Source of the DNA: Lasiosphaeria ovina
Taxonomy: Eukaryota > Ascomycota > Sordariomycetes > Sordariales > Lasiosphaeriaceae
NCBI GenBank assembly: GCA_033439765.1
Contig: JAULSN010000001.1
Location: 8,122,001 to 8,186,000, forward strand
Direction: 5' to 3'
Length of the DNA: 64,000 nt
Shown here: positions 22,787 through 34,893 of the stretch, one piece after another
How the letters are laid out: each line of letters opens with the position of its first letter
How positions within the stretch are numbered: position 1 is the first letter of the stretch
Program-made: the position numbers and the translations under genes
The notes under the pieces: generated by a model
The model's input: only the letters and a program-made list of their open reading frames with translations
What the model was told of the DNA's origin: nothing
Database searches by the model: none

Positions 22787-25008
22787 CAAGGAACAGCAGC
22801 CAACAGTGCCGGCAAAAGGTGCATCAGCGCATGGGGCCGAATTCTCAAGTGAGAAGCCCCTTGCTCAGCAGCAGGCGGGTGCATCTCAACAAGCAGGCGG
22901 CGTCGGTGTTGGCCCAGACACCACCAGCAACACGATCAGCAGTGGTGGCAACGCAAAAATGGGCGGCAGCATTTCTGCACCCAAGGGGCCAGGCTGGCAG
23001 GCGCTAAAGGGCGACGAGGATGAGGTCGTTGTCGGCGGTGGTGGCGTTGTTGCGGAGCGGCGTGTTGCTGCTGCCGCTTCCGCTGGCCCCGACGAGGACG
23101 ACGAGGATGACGACACCACCAGTAACAAGAAAAAAGGGCGTGGCTCGTCTGACGCGGTTGCGGTCCAACATGAGAGGGGAACATCCCACCACCTGATGCC
23201 GTACACAGACGCCGTGTCACCCGCGTCCGCCGGCGGTGCACCTGCCGGACCCGCGTCTCTGGACGTGGGTAGTGCCACTCCCGAGGTGTTCAAGGTATAC
23301 AAGCGTCGGTGGTTTGGCTTGGTGCAGCTGACGTTGCTGAATATCATTGCCAGTTGGGATGTAAGTCACCTTTCCCTGTTTATTTCCCTCCTCACAATTC
23401 AAGCTATACCCTGCCTCCCTGAGTCCCCCCTCTGTTCTCCAGCCGGGTATTTCGTCCGGGCAACAACGGCGGGCTTGACGCTGAAGCACGCCAGCCGTTA
23501 GGTTGCGGCGGACCGTCCTGCATCTCCGCGCCGTCTACAGTTGGACTTGCATCGGGGCAACGGCCAACCAAAATCTCACTGAGAACGTGTTGTGGGGTTC
23601 CGAGGAAGTTGGCGTTTCTGAAAACGTCTGGGTATGCCTTCGGGCGTTGAGCTGTGGGGAAGAGGAAAAAGGGGCCGCCGCCCAAACACTGGCTGACATT
23701 ATATCCAGTGGCTCACCTTTTCGCCTGTTTCTGGTCACGCGGCGCATTACTTCGGCACCGACGAGACTACCATCAACTGGCTGAGCACGGCGTTCATGTT
23801 CTCGTTTGTCTTCATCACGCCCCTGGTTATCTACGTGCTACACCTCGGCCCGAAGCCGTCCATAGTCACGGCCGCGGCGCTCATCCTGGCCGGGAACTGG
23901 ATCCGATACATCGGCTGCCGTGCCGGCGCAAGATTTGGTCTTGTTATGTTCGGCCAGATCTTGACAGGCCTCGCCCAGCCCTTTGTTCTCGCTGCGCCGA
24001 CCCGCTACTCGGACCTGTGGTTCACGAACCGTGGCCGCGTGGGTGCCACCGCCCTGACTACTCTCGCCAACCCCTTTGGTGCAGCCCTCGGCCAGCTCAT
24101 TGTGCCCTTCTGGGTAAACGCTCCCAGCGATATCCCGTCCATGGTGCTGTGGGTGTCTCTGATTGTAAGGGAAAAAGACCCTCCCCCTTTCTCTTCCAGC
24201 CTCTCGCCCCTCCAGATGTACTAATTCGTATTCCCAGTCGACCGTTTCCGCGCTACCCTCCTTTTTCATCCCGGCCGCGCCGCCAACACCCGTAGCGCCC
24301 TCGGCCGTGACGCCCAAGCTCGGGCTTGGCGCCTCGGCACGGATTCTCTTTGGCCAGGTCGAGTTCTGGCTGCTGTTCGTGCCGTTCGCCGTCTATGTTG
24401 GCTTCTTCAACAGCGTGTCGTCGCTGCTCAACCAGATCATGGAGCCCCACGGCTACTCGGACGAGGAGGCGGGCATTGCCGGCGCGCTGCTCATCGTGGT
24501 CGGCCTCGTGACCTCGGCCGTCACCTCGCCCATCATCGACCGCACCAAGGCGTTTCTCCCCGCCATCCGCATCGCCGCTCCGCTCATCGCCCTCTCGTAT
24601 TTGGTCTTCATCTGGATGCCCGCCACCCGCGATGCCGCTGGCGTCGCCGGCCCCTACGTCGTCCTCTCCGTCCTCGGCGCCGCCTCCTTCTCCATGGTCC
24701 CCGTCGTCATCGAGTATCTCGTCGAGCTGACCCACCCCATCAGCCCCGAGGTCACCTCCACCATCGCGTGGAGCGGCGGCCAGCTCCTCGGCGGCATCTT
24801 TATCGTCATCTCGGGCGCCCTCAAGGCCGGCTCCGGCGCCGCCCCCCCGTACGACATGCACAAGGCATTGGTGTTCACCGCCGTCGTCGCCATGGCTGTC
24901 CTGCCCCTCCCGCTGTGTCTCGGCCTGTTTGGTCGCGCCGACAAGCTGCGGCTCAGGCGCGTTCGCTCGGACGAGTTGGCGTTGGCCCGGAGCCGGGAAA
25001 TCGTATAG
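22632..25008 (+). CDS. FLVCR-like major facilitator transporter with polyQ N-terminus
   Basis: Exons 22632-23360, 23709-24164 and 24238-25008 encode 651 aa. The first roughly 215 residues are a hydrophilic tail with poly-Gly, 20 consecutive Gln and an acidic patch. From [20 protein letters not shown] the protein is a major facilitator with about 12 membrane segments. Features such as [24 protein letters not shown] and the N-domain [12 protein letters not shown] resemble the FLVCR1/2 (heme or choline exporter-related) and DIRC2 group; fungal substrates are unproven. The first intron, 348 nt, is unusually long for this window; splicing it restores Trp-Asp-Trp-Leu-Thr-Phe, a family hallmark, so a missed mini-exon is unlikely. 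Expected in the plasma or an internal membrane. The ATG at 22632 was chosen as the first before the low-complexity tail; the tail's real start is less certain. Confidence 0.85.
22725..22784 (+). repeat. (CAG)20 trinucleotide repeat in coding sequence
   Basis: Twenty perfect CAG codons encoding Gln in the N-terminal tail of the FLVCR-like transporter. Confidence 0.95.
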
Positions 25009-25630
25009 ATAGATTCGATCGGGGTCGAGGGATACACGTATATTTGGGTGTAGCAGTGCGTTGGCGTCTTGGATACTTTCGGCTTTTCTTCACACGGCCA
25101 ACTTGGCGAGAGGGCAGTGAAGAAACCCGACGGGTTTTCACTTGTTTAATAGTTTTTTTTTCTTTTTCTTTTTTTGGCATCTCAACAAGTGCATCCCATG
25201 GCTCTTTGTCCGCGTACTCTGCCCGCGTATCTTTTTGTTCCCCAAAGCTCGGCTCGCATGGGATACAGGGTGTGGAGTGTGGGTGGGCGTTTCTTGGTGT
25301 GCACATCTCGGCGTTCAATAGCGTGAATATAACCAAGCCCGTAAGGTAAGCCATCCATTCATCAACTAGTCAGACAAGTGACCGGAGCCATCCACGTTTA
25401 GGTAAATGTATTTTGTCTTTCGTCTATTCTGGAAGCGACTTCCACATTAGGTAGTGTATATATGTGATCCGTGGACACTGTGTGCCAAGAAAGCACCCCA
25501 TTAGTTCCATCTCCCAATTTCGCACTCCCATCGCAATTAACTAAATTATTATTAGTTACATGTATGAATATAGAAGGAAAAAAAGACTCGCATCCCCGAG
25601 AAATTTAACGGTATATGTTACCGGGAACAG
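25009..25630. other. Convergent 3' intergenic region
   Basis: Separates the 3' ends of the transporter (+) and ERG27 (-). A T-rich run lies near 25147-25177. No gene. Confidence 0.65.
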
Positions 25631-27251
25631 TTAATTTGACGTGCTCTTCTGAACACGAGCTTCCCATTCTTTTCGCAGCTCCTCCATCTTCCGCCAGCAA
25701 GCGACGCCAAGTGCTTCGAATTCTGCCCGCTTTCCCTCGCTCAGTTCAGTGGCGCCGTGCTTTCGGCCAGTGGTCTTGCCCAGCAGCCTAGTGTCGCGAT
25801 CCTTGGACACGGCGACAATCGGGTCCGCAACGCGGCCGTCCCACCCCCACCCCTCAACCTCGGACATCTTGACCCGGTCCTCGCCCGCCCGGGTCGTGCT
25901 CGACCCGTACTTGATGCGCTCAGCGCCCACCGCATCCAGCGCGCCCTGCTCCTGCAGCGCCAACCACACGGGCGCGCACGCCCCCTTGTACGCCGTGATG
26001 GGATGCCACGGCGAACCGAGGAAGCGTGACAGGTACAGCACCACGCGGTACCAGAAGAACAGGAAGGCGTTGAGCGGAAACATGGTCGTCTGCACCACGC
26101 CAGGGTGCACGACATAGACTTTTGGTGGATTTGCTGCGGCTGCTGCGGCAGGACTGGCGTTCTTATCGGGTTTCAGCCACGAAGACACGAATGGCCGGGC
26201 AGCGAGAAGTGACGAAGTGAGTGCTAGCAGATCTGTCACCCGCTTTGAGCTTTCGTATGCCGCGTCCGTCTTGATGCCCTGAAAGTCGTCCAGCGACAGG
26301 CTGTCCCAAACAGGTTCGATACTGCTCTCCCATATGATGCGGCCGGGAGGAAGCGAATTACAGTCCCGCCAGAGTAGCGGCGTCACTGCGTGCACAAAGA
26401 GGTAGTGGCCGAACACGTTGGCGCAAAACACCTCTCCAACCCGAGGTTGAGGCTGAGGCTGTGACTGTGGAACAGGAACTTTGGCGTCCCTTTGGCCTGC
26501 ATTCTTCTTCGCAGGGAGCGGGTTGATAAGGTAGCCGGGAGTGGCAGCTTTGAAGGTTGGCCAAGTCGTCGCCTGGACGATCCCCCGCGTCAGAATGTTG
26601 TGGACAACCTTGGGCCAGTCGATGCCTGTCCAGCCGCCGACGCCAGCATTAAGAATGACAGAGTCAAGGCGGGGAATGTGCACATCAACGAGCGGCTCGA
26701 AGAAGTCGGCATCGTCGTCGGCACCACCCTCGTTAGGCGGGCCGCTCAATGTGCCGTTGACGAGCTGGTCAGCTGCCTGTTGGACGGTCAAAAAGTCACA
26801 CAGGTCCAGCTGTACGCTAAGGATATGGATACGCCGCGTGATTTGCCGCGGATCATAGCTGGGACCAGCGCGGGCGCGGAGAGTGGTTGAGGTGAGGGCG
26901 ACCTCTTTGGCATACTGCCGGAGCGCGTAAACAGTCTCATTAGACTTCTTGACGTTCCGGGCGGTGGGGATCAGCACGAGGTGGGCGGACAGCGAGCGTG
27001 TCGCAAGGTATTCGCTGATGAGACGCTGGCCAATGCCCAAGCCAATACCGCTATTTGCGACGAAGTGTTAGCATCGGGCACTGGACGGACAATTGACGGT
27101 CGAGGACTAAGGTAAGGCATGTAGGAGGCGGGTGCGGAGGCGGAGACGGAGGTGGGATTTCCGCTGCCCGCAGTACGCACCTGCTCGCGCCCGTGACCAG
27201 AACAAACAAGGTCTCATGCCTTGGCACGATTTCCCACGGCGCTGGAGCCAT
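25631..27251 (-). CDS. ERG27: 3-ketosteroid reductase (ergosterol C-4 demethylation)
   Basis: NADPH-dependent reductase that converts the 3-keto sterol intermediate back to the 3-beta-hydroxy form at the end of C-4 demethylation; works with Erg25, Erg26 and Erg28 at the ER. Exons on the minus strand are 27251-27181 and 27050-25631, total 496 aa. The splice assembles the cofactor motif TGASSGIG (residues 20-27); only the joined exons give it. Other short-chain dehydrogenase signatures: NAG at 158-160, a Ser pair at 266/267 (WESSIEP) and the catalytic YESSK at 289-293. The segment VYVVHPGVVQTTMFPLNAFLFFWYR and the following hydrophobic helix are typical of Erg27. A Pro/Gln-rich insert (about residues 205-227) makes it longer than yeast Erg27. 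Fungicides of the hydroxyanilide class target this enzyme in other fungi. Confidence 0.93.
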
Positions 27252-30249
27252 ATCTGTCAAAAGATCCCGAGACCGCAACAAGATACCGTATACGCGTAGT
27301 TACCGTACCTTGTTTCAAAAGTTGGGTGACACAGTCCCAACGCAGCGGGAGAATGCCGGAGTGGAGTGGAGAATTTGCGTCTCTCACTCTCAGCTTTCGA
27401 CCTGGAATTTAGGAATTTCGGGGATTCCATATCTAGCTAGAGTGACTTAACGCCGTGCGGAGTTCACATTTCCGATCTCCGTACATTTAGTTAGGTAAGG
27501 AAAGTGGGTGACGAAAAAAAGCACTGGCCAACGGTTTAGCGCCGGCCGGCTGCGTTTATGTGGGGATCGGTCACGATGACCCCTTGGAAAAGACGGGCAT
27601 TGAACAGAGCCATGATATGGGCAGAAATGCCATATCCATTGAGTAACTCTTCCTCAGCTATTACAGGCTGCTATTCCGTATTTGCCTAAACAAGAGGGCC
27701 AGTTTAAGCAAACCCAACAGCATGTTCGGGTGGCAATGATCGCCTTAATTCTACTCGTTGCACTTGTGTGTACATACTTCATCCTCTGCACGTGCACTAT
27801 GTACCTGCCTACCTTACATAGTATGTTGATGGGCTAACCTCCTTCCAACGTTGGCAGTGTCGTGGGCATGCGGGTGGGAGGATGCAAGATGTATGGACCT
27901 TGTTTTTTCCCGATGATCGCCAACTTGAGGGAGACGGGTGAGACGACTTGTTCCTGCCCTACGAAGCTAAACTACCTAGCTAGCGTTTGGGGTCTGCCGA
28001 CCTACACACATGTCCCAATCAGGTTTACAATCCCCCTCCAATGCCCCAGGCCAAGTGGAGGTTGAGCGAATGTGCCGTAGGAATCCAATCACGCGGAGTT
28101 GATCGATTTCGAACTCTTGAAACCCTCACGGCTTAGATAACAACATAAGACGCCGTTTCAATCTACACAGTAACCTTATTACCCCCTGCTTGTTTTGTCC
28201 AGAAATAGGGTTTTGTGTTGGTAGACGGGCAGGTTCCGATTTAGCGCGGTCCGTGGAACCGGGGTCAGGCTCCTCCCGCGTATTAGACGGGTGCGGTTCC
28301 CGGCCATGGTGTCCACTGCCTGCCAGTCCAGTGCGCGTCTGCCACACCAGCACTGAGGCCCGCCTGCCGCGTCTCCTTACCAAGGCTCAATCTGCTTGAT
28401 CTCTTGCCACCGGCTGGGATGATAAGGCGCGCTTATGTATGGAACTTGTGCAATACCGGCCATATATTACAAAGCTAGGTAGGATATGGGGTATGTACAC
28501 TACCTTACCACCTACCTACCCGTACTTACCTACCTACCTACCTACCTACCTACGTAGTCAGTAAATAAAGGAGTCGTTTCCAGCTGCCGGCTCCAAACAG
28601 CCTCCGGAACATGGTTCCCGCAAAATGCTTTGTAGGTTGATAATCAAGTTGCTCTGCCACACGAATCCCGTCAAAATACAGTTGGCCCCGCCCAAGCACG
28701 GCTGGACAGAATTCTCGAGTCCACCCTACCGCATATGTTTCACTAAGCCCGTTGGTTGTAAATATCCGTCGAAGGTTGGGGGCTTTTCTGGGATGACAAC
28801 ATGAGAACAGTCCATATCATTTAGTTTGTACAGTTCTGTGTACTGTACGGCTGGATTAAGGTTGGTTGGTTATTATCAGACTCTTAAGGTCAGGTACCTA
28901 CCTGATGCGGCATGGCTGCCATGCCTTGCTTGGCAGGAAGGCGAGATGAACTGGACTGCGTGTGCTTCGTTTGCTTCCCGTCTGTTGTATGTTCCATGGA
29001 AACGCGAGATGAGCCACAAAGCTCCCAAGCAAGGAAGGTAACTTCCTTGCCCATGACTCGGGTCCCTAGCGTTTAAGTTCAAGGCAGGCGCAGCTCAGCC
29101 CCGCCGTCGACGGCGTGGAGTGAGTGTCTGCCGGTCTGGTACGAGCGGCCCATCTGCCGCACTGGAATTCACCGATTGTTGCGCGGGGTGGTTACAACTG
29201 ATGCTCGAGACACGTCCCATGGTAAATTCCCCACCTCAACGCCAGAAACCGGCGTACGTATATAGCCCCATCTGCTGGAACCGTACGTACTAGATTACAC
29301 GGTGTGCTAGATGGAATACCTTGGCACCAATAAAATCGGGCTGGTATTGTTGCGCATGGTGATGTTCGAACAGCAATCTAGGGTACATAGGGAGGTAAGG
29401 TGGTAGGTGCCTTACATTCTCGGAGACATACGGAGTATTCCAAGGTCCAAATTGATTTGCTATAAGCGCAGAATCCCAAAATGTGGAGGAAAGTTGGCCC
29501 GCAAGCCGCGGCCTGAGCAGGAATAGAAATTCGAAATGTATCTGCTGTTCAGGGCTCCCTCCCATGTCCTTACGGACGTAGGTATGTACTCACCTCACCT
29601 ACATGAGCTAGAGGATCACACACCACCCTCGCGCCGTCCACAAGCAGCTGTGCACAAGCAGCTTGCATCTCCACAGTGCCCTTTATTACACGCATTAATT
29701 TGCTGGCTTCTGTCCGCGCGCATCAGCCCTATCCCAGGTAGGGAGCGGCCGCCTTATGTACAGTGCGCGACCCCCTGGAGCCCAGCAGCCAGGACCCACC
29801 CTTATCACGTCCAATGGATCGAGCTTATCCACTTCGTCGGTTGGTACCAGGTCGGTTTAGGGGAGGGCATTCGTCCACTACTCCTTGCAGACAACCTAAC
29901 TTCCAGTCGGTATCCATGAGACTAGACTGCAGGGACATAATGCGCTGAACATAGTCGAACCTAGCCGGGTGCATACCAGCTTTCGCCCAACGCTATCTCG
30001 ATTGGGTCACATTGGCATTCACCTTTTCAGGCGAAGTATTTGCGCCATGCCTTGGGGTGTGCCTACTACTACTGTAGCTAAGGTGCACACTGCAGTCGGT
30101 AGTCGGTACAGTACCGTGTACGCCACATGCCCACTCCCGGCATCCTTGTTTGAGCTTCACTAGCATCCATGTCGTCACATTCGCATTCAATTACACGCGC
30201 ACACATCACGAGCACGGTGGTATAGCTTAACCCTCGAGCCTCTTTGGCA
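27252..30249. other. 3-kb intergenic region between ERG27 and OB-fold gene
   Basis: Divergent promoter space for ERG27 (-) and the OB-fold gene (+). A TACC microsatellite lies at 28527-28553; further TACC/TAGG motifs occur near 27810 and 29400. No gene was recognised. Confidence 0.55.
28527..28553. repeat. (TACC)n microsatellite
   Basis: Six head-to-tail TACC units plus a partial one, within a longer ACCTA-rich patch (about 28498-28557). Confidence 0.9.
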
Positions 30250-30395
30250 ATGGCCGTCCGCGTCTTGATCTTTGCTGGCGCGCCTGAGAGCCACGCGCTT
30301 GACTGGCGGTCCTCTGGGCTCCTGGCCGACTTTGAAGACAGCATTGCTCCATTCGCTGGTGTCAAGAAGGCCGTGTCCCTGACATCACTGAATCC

Positions 30396-30426
<31 letters not shown>

Positions 30427-31641
30427 GCCCCTAGTGCTTCAGAGGCGGAGGCGGAGGCAGAGCCAGCGGGGGTGGAGACGGAGACGGAGACGGAGGCGAG
30501 CTCTTTAGCCGTTCCAAAACATGCCATGTGGAGGTCCCTCCCTCTGGAGCAGGCCAGATACCGTACAGATACAGCCATGACTGCGGCTACGGCTTCAGCT
30601 ACATTTGTTGTTCCAGACCAAATGGAAACGGCACACTTGTCCTGGGACGTGTCCCAGCTCACCTCCGAGCCAACTGGTGGTGGTCGAGGCCTTGATGGGC
30701 TAGAGCCCCAGTTCTTCACCACCACGTGTCTGTCCCTGGCAGCGGTCGACTTGCCAGAAAGGGGCGGTGGCGGACCGGTTCCAAATCAGGCCGCAGCGCA
30801 TCAAGAGGAGGTAATCTCCCAGTTCTATGAGCACTCGATGGCGATCCACGAGCTCAACGAACAACGGTTAGCTTCCTCTCAGTTTAGCATCACGGGCGGC
30901 TCCTTTGCCGACTCCCAGACCGCTCCAACCTCGTCGTTTACCCATGCCAATGACACAACGTCGTTCCTAGGCGCCGACGGGAGCGGCAACGGTGCGGAGG
31001 CTATGCCCGTGAGGGAGCCATTATCGTTCCGCGGAAGTTCCCACCTGAGCGATCTCAAGGACATCCCATCAGCTGCCTACCTCGTCAAGATCTTGCCCCA
31101 GACAATGTCGTGCAACCTCATCGTAGGCATCATCTCTATCTCGCAGCCGCGCATGGTGAAGACGCGGTGGGGGTCCATAAAGTACCTCGTCGAGGTCCTC
31201 GTCGGCGACGAGACACGGGCTGGTTTCGCCATCACCTTTTGGCTGACGTCTGACACTGTCGCCCAGAGCTTGTTGGCGGGGTTGCGTCCGCTGGACGTGG
31301 TGCTGCTGCAAAACGTGGCCCTCAACGTCTTCACGAACCAAGTTTACGGGTCAAGCCTCCGGAAGGATCTCACAAAAGCTCACCTGCTCTACCGGGCGAA
31401 GCTCGATAGCCAGGACGTCCAGGGGCACTATGGCCCGTCTGATTTGACTTCCGGCAAGCCCGCACACCTGCAACTCGATAAGACGCGGCTCGTCCGCGAT
31501 TGGGTGCTTAGGTTTGTTGGTGATTCGAGAAATCATCAGACGGTTGACGGTGGCAGTAACAACACCAGCGCCAGCAAAGCCAGCAAGACAGGCCCCACTC
31601 GTCCAAGATGGCATCTCCCACCTCTAGACGATACCCAATAG
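30250..31641 (+). CDS. OB-fold nucleic-acid-binding-like protein (unidentified)
   Basis: Single-exon gene of 463 aa. I do not recognise an orthologue by name. Residues about 270-387 read as an OB-fold: alternating beta-strands (AYLVKILPQTMSCNLIVGII, YLVEVLVGDETRAGFAITFW) followed by VVLLQNVALNVF, the pattern seen in RPA-type and shieldin-2-like single-strand DNA-binding folds. The N-terminal half is low-complexity: ten Ala encoded by a GCT array, then AEAEAEP and ETETETE runs. A helix-rich stretch (EEVISQFYEHSMAIHELNEQ) sits before the OB region. The sequence just before the ATG offers only a TTG in frame, so the start at 30250 is preferred. A DNA-repair or telomere role is possible, but that rests on fold resemblance alone. 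Confidence 0.65.
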
Positions 31642-32408
31642 TGTCCTCCCGGTTTCTCCCCGACAAACAGGTCTGTCTCCTCGGCAGTATCTACCTGCCT
31701 CTGTGGGAGGGGGAGTGGGGACGGAGCGCTGGGGTGCCCCAGCGGGTGGGTTGTGCCGTGATGCTTCCGCCCAACTCTGGGGCATACACACCAGTGTACC
31801 GCCGGGTTTAGGAACTAACGGCTTGGGATTGGAGAGGGTCGGGTTTCTCGGTCAAGTCGTTGGCGTTAATATCCGGCCTGGCCCAACGTGCGAATATCCC
31901 CTTGGCACACTCCTCTCCCACACCCTTCGTCAAGGCGTCGATGCGGCGCTAGCGTAAGCACGGGGGTGGAAGGGGCACCCGGACACCAGACGCGCGCATC
32001 TGCACATCTACCCTACTGGGCTATCAAGCAAAAGGCCCTCCAGAGCGCCCAGAGCTCAAGCAAAGCGACTGCCAACGGCCTTACTGTGTAAATCAGTGCG
32101 CAGCCCGGAGGCGGGGTATGTTGGGTCGTTTGTTGGCCGCTACAATGCGCATGGGACGGGATGAACTGTCGGTTGACAAGGCCAAGGAGGAGGGCCCATT
32201 GAGCTCGGCCCCTTTTGGCTTTTGAGTCGACGGAGATATATATCGCGAGGCGGAAATCCGCACCCCCGGTTTCCGATGAAGGCACACGACGCATGCACGG
32301 ATCTTGCAGTCTCGGTTCCTAGGAACAACAGCGCTTACATTGTATTCTACACTTTCCCTAGCCTTCACTCTAATCCCGCGACCACCACCCCACTCGTGAC
32401 CGAACAAG
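31642..32408. other. Intergenic region OB-fold gene to Zn2Cys6 gene
   Basis: No gene. Short open frames only. It presumably includes the Zn2Cys6 promoter. Confidence 0.6.
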
Positions 32409-33749
32409 ATGATGCGTAGACGACATAAGAAGTCCCGTCGGGGATGTCTCGAGTGCAAGAGACGCCATATCAAGGTCCGACCCGCACCTTCGGTTGCTGT
32501 ACCCTCAAGCCCCCAAACCAAACAAAAGAGAACCAGACACAGACCAGAATGAAGCTAACATTTTTATCTTCAGTGCGACGAGACTCGCCCACGATGCATA
32601 AACTGTGCTACTGTCGAGAGGGATTGCTCGTTTCCCCCGACCAGCGAGGGCGGGGAGTCAGTGGTCTCGCCGAGTACCAGGACATCGCCTTCGGGATCCA
32701 TCAGCGGACTTCATCCTGATGCCGTCTTCACGGAGCTACCGCGCTTCTCGCCGCTGGCGGAACTCCATCCCCGGGTCGACATGGTTCACATGGAGCTCCT
32801 TCACCATTATCTGACCGAGGAGGGCACCATTTTTCCACCCATGGTCGGTATGCCATTGGCCATCACCATGCGGCACGCCCTGCGCGAGCCTTATTTGATG
32901 TACCAGGTCCTTGCTCTGTCCGCACATCATCTCAGCATCCTCAGGCCACTGCAAGAGCAGTTCTATCGCAATACGGCGATCCAGCTGCAGACGCACGCCG
33001 TAACGCTTTTCAACAATATCGACCTCGGCTATTTCGACAGCTCCTTCACCAACCGCATCCCAGTCTTTATATTCTCCTCGGTGCTGGGGTTTCATACGCT
33101 CTGCGACACCCTGTCTCACCGGGACGACTATTTCCCCACCTCTCTCGCGCGGTTCATGAGATGTCTGCATCTCCACCGCGGCGTCCACAACAGCACGGCT
33201 GGGCACTGGGAGGATATCCAAGGGTCCGAGCTCAAGCCCGTCATCGACGCCGGGCTTGAATGGTACAACGTGCGCGGCGTGGGTCCAGAATGCGACGATA
33301 TCCAGCAGAGAATCCTGTCCTCGAGCCTGAATCCACAGGAGCTCGAGGCGACGCAAGAGGCCCTCGACCTGCTACAAGCCGTCTTTGACGGCAGACCAGC
33401 CGTCTTTGATGGGAGGCCCAGCTCTGTGACCCGTATCCATGCGCTGTTCAACTGGACGACGATGCTCGTGCCGTCCTTTGTGTCAATGCTAGATGCGGGC
33501 CGGCCGGAGGCGCTTGCCGTCCTGGGCTATTACTTCCTGGCTCTCCATCACTGCCGTGACGCATGGATGGTCGGCGACTCAGGCCAGTTCCTCCTCCGAT
33601 CCGTTGCCGACTACCTCGGCCCCGACTGGTCAGCGTGGATGGAGCCACCGCTGCAGATGCTGAACGAGTTATCTGCGGAATCGGCCACGAGCAGTCCCTC
33701 CGGCATTCGTCAGTACCCCCATCACACCCAGTCTATTGCATCCTATTAG
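32409..33749 (+). CDS. Zn2Cys6 transcription factor, UPC2-like finger
   Basis: Fungal binuclear zinc-cluster regulator, nuclear, 413 aa from exons 32409-32474 and 32574-33749. The cluster is complete and spans the intron: C13-x2-C16-x6-C23-x6-C30-x2-C33-x6-C40, in the context RRRHKKSRRGCLECKRRHIK then CDETRP. This HKKSRxGCxxCKRR finger type is often named 'sterol uptake control protein' after yeast UPC2, though the label spans many regulators of other pathways. A Ser/Thr/Pro linker follows, then a helical C-terminal region (LLHHYLTEEGT, YQVLALSAHHLSI) shared by this group. The donor is the weak GTCCGA, but the splice lands exactly between Lys22 and Cys23, where this family commonly has an intron. 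A perfect 7-residue tandem duplication (AVFDGRP twice) lies at 33378-33419. Regulatory targets cannot be read from the sequence. Confidence 0.88.
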
Positions 33750-33984
33750 ATATGGTTTTCTGTGGTGGGGGGGGGGGGAAGCTCAGTATGCGCTGCTTCC
33801 TTGTGATGCATCTGAGCAGCGAATAGCTCGAGTCACCTGATCTATTTCCTGCAGGCTGGTCGCTTACCGAGAAATTTTGGGCTTTTTGTTGAGCTGGAGA
33901 AGTGAGTATTTCTTGTTTCCGCCCCCCACCACCACCACCATCACCGTCCCATCGTCAGCGCCAATTTTCTTGGAGGGTCCAGAG

Positions 33985-34893
33985 ATGGCTAGGAAGATGG
34001 ATCTCTCTCGCCCGGTGCAGGCGGATGCGGCACGTATCGCCGAAATACACTTGGCCGCAATGGACTCGAACCCGCTCCTTCACGCGCAATTCCCTAGCCC
34101 CGGCAGCCTCGAAGGCCTTGGCAGCTTTTTGGCGTCGCACACAGCCAGCCAGTTGTCTTTATGCGCGCCTGCCGAGGAGCTAGCGGCAAAACAGACGGCT
34201 GCTGTACCCGAAATCGGGATCCTCATTGCGCGAGACCCCGACTCAGGCTCCATCACCGGCTTCGCCAAGTTTGCGTCCCCGAGACATCCAGAGAAGGATG
34301 GCAAGATCGAGGAGATGGAAGGCTTGTATAAGCGCGCCGCCGGTTGCCGTCGCGACCTGCTTGAAAGCTATGCGTCCATCGCAGAGGAGGCCATGAACAG
34401 GCTGTTTGGAGACCAGCCATGTTATCGTATGTTAAGTACCTCAACCAACTTTTTCGACTACCTATCTCCTGCCTCCGATAATTTATTATCGAAGAGGGAG
34501 TAGAGCCCCGCTTTCCTTTGCCGATTCCAGTCATCTTTCAACCCTGCTTTGTGAATTTCTGGGAAATATCTTTTTATTGGGGTCGATTTGGGACTTTCAG
34601 ACGCTTACTAAGTTGGTTTGTGCGACCCGACAACAGAGTTATCCTTTGTCTGCATAGATCCGGTTTACCAAGGACGAGGAGCTGGTTCGCTGCTTACGCG
34701 AAGGGTGCTCGACATGGCCGCAGCCGACGGACTGCCCGTATATATTGAAAGCACGCCGGTGGCAGTGCCCATGTACAAGAAGCTCGGGTTCAACGCCCTT
34801 GGCTCCTTCGAGATGGAGATCTCCCAAAGAGGTGGCCTGACAGATGGCACGTCGGGGGTCTATAAGGAGACATGTATGGTGTGGTACCCCTAG
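33985..34893 (+). CDS. GNAT-family N-acetyltransferase
   Basis: Acetyl-CoA-dependent acetyltransferase of the GCN5-related family, 232 aa from exons 33985-34426 and 34637-34893. The N-terminus (ADAARIAEIHLAAMDSNPLLHAQFP) is typical of fungal GNAT proteins. The acetyl-CoA-binding motif A appears right after the splice: CIDPVYQGRGAGSLL, with the Gln-x-x-Gly-x-Gly core, followed by the usual Tyr-x-Lys-x-Gly-Phe (MYKKLGF). The 210-nt intron is longer than average; the acceptor at 34635-34636 was chosen because it joins Pro-Cys-Tyr to Gln-Leu-Ser-Phe-Val in frame, as in related proteins. Two other AGs sit within 30 nt upstream. It starts 236 bp after the Zn2Cys6 stop, same strand, so it could share regulation with that regulator; this is only positional. 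Substrate unknown. Confidence 0.85.

Noticed and set aside
24253..24861. 202-codon minus-strand frame
   Set aside because: Asp/Gly/Glu-rich antisense shadow of the FLVCR-like transporter's last exon.
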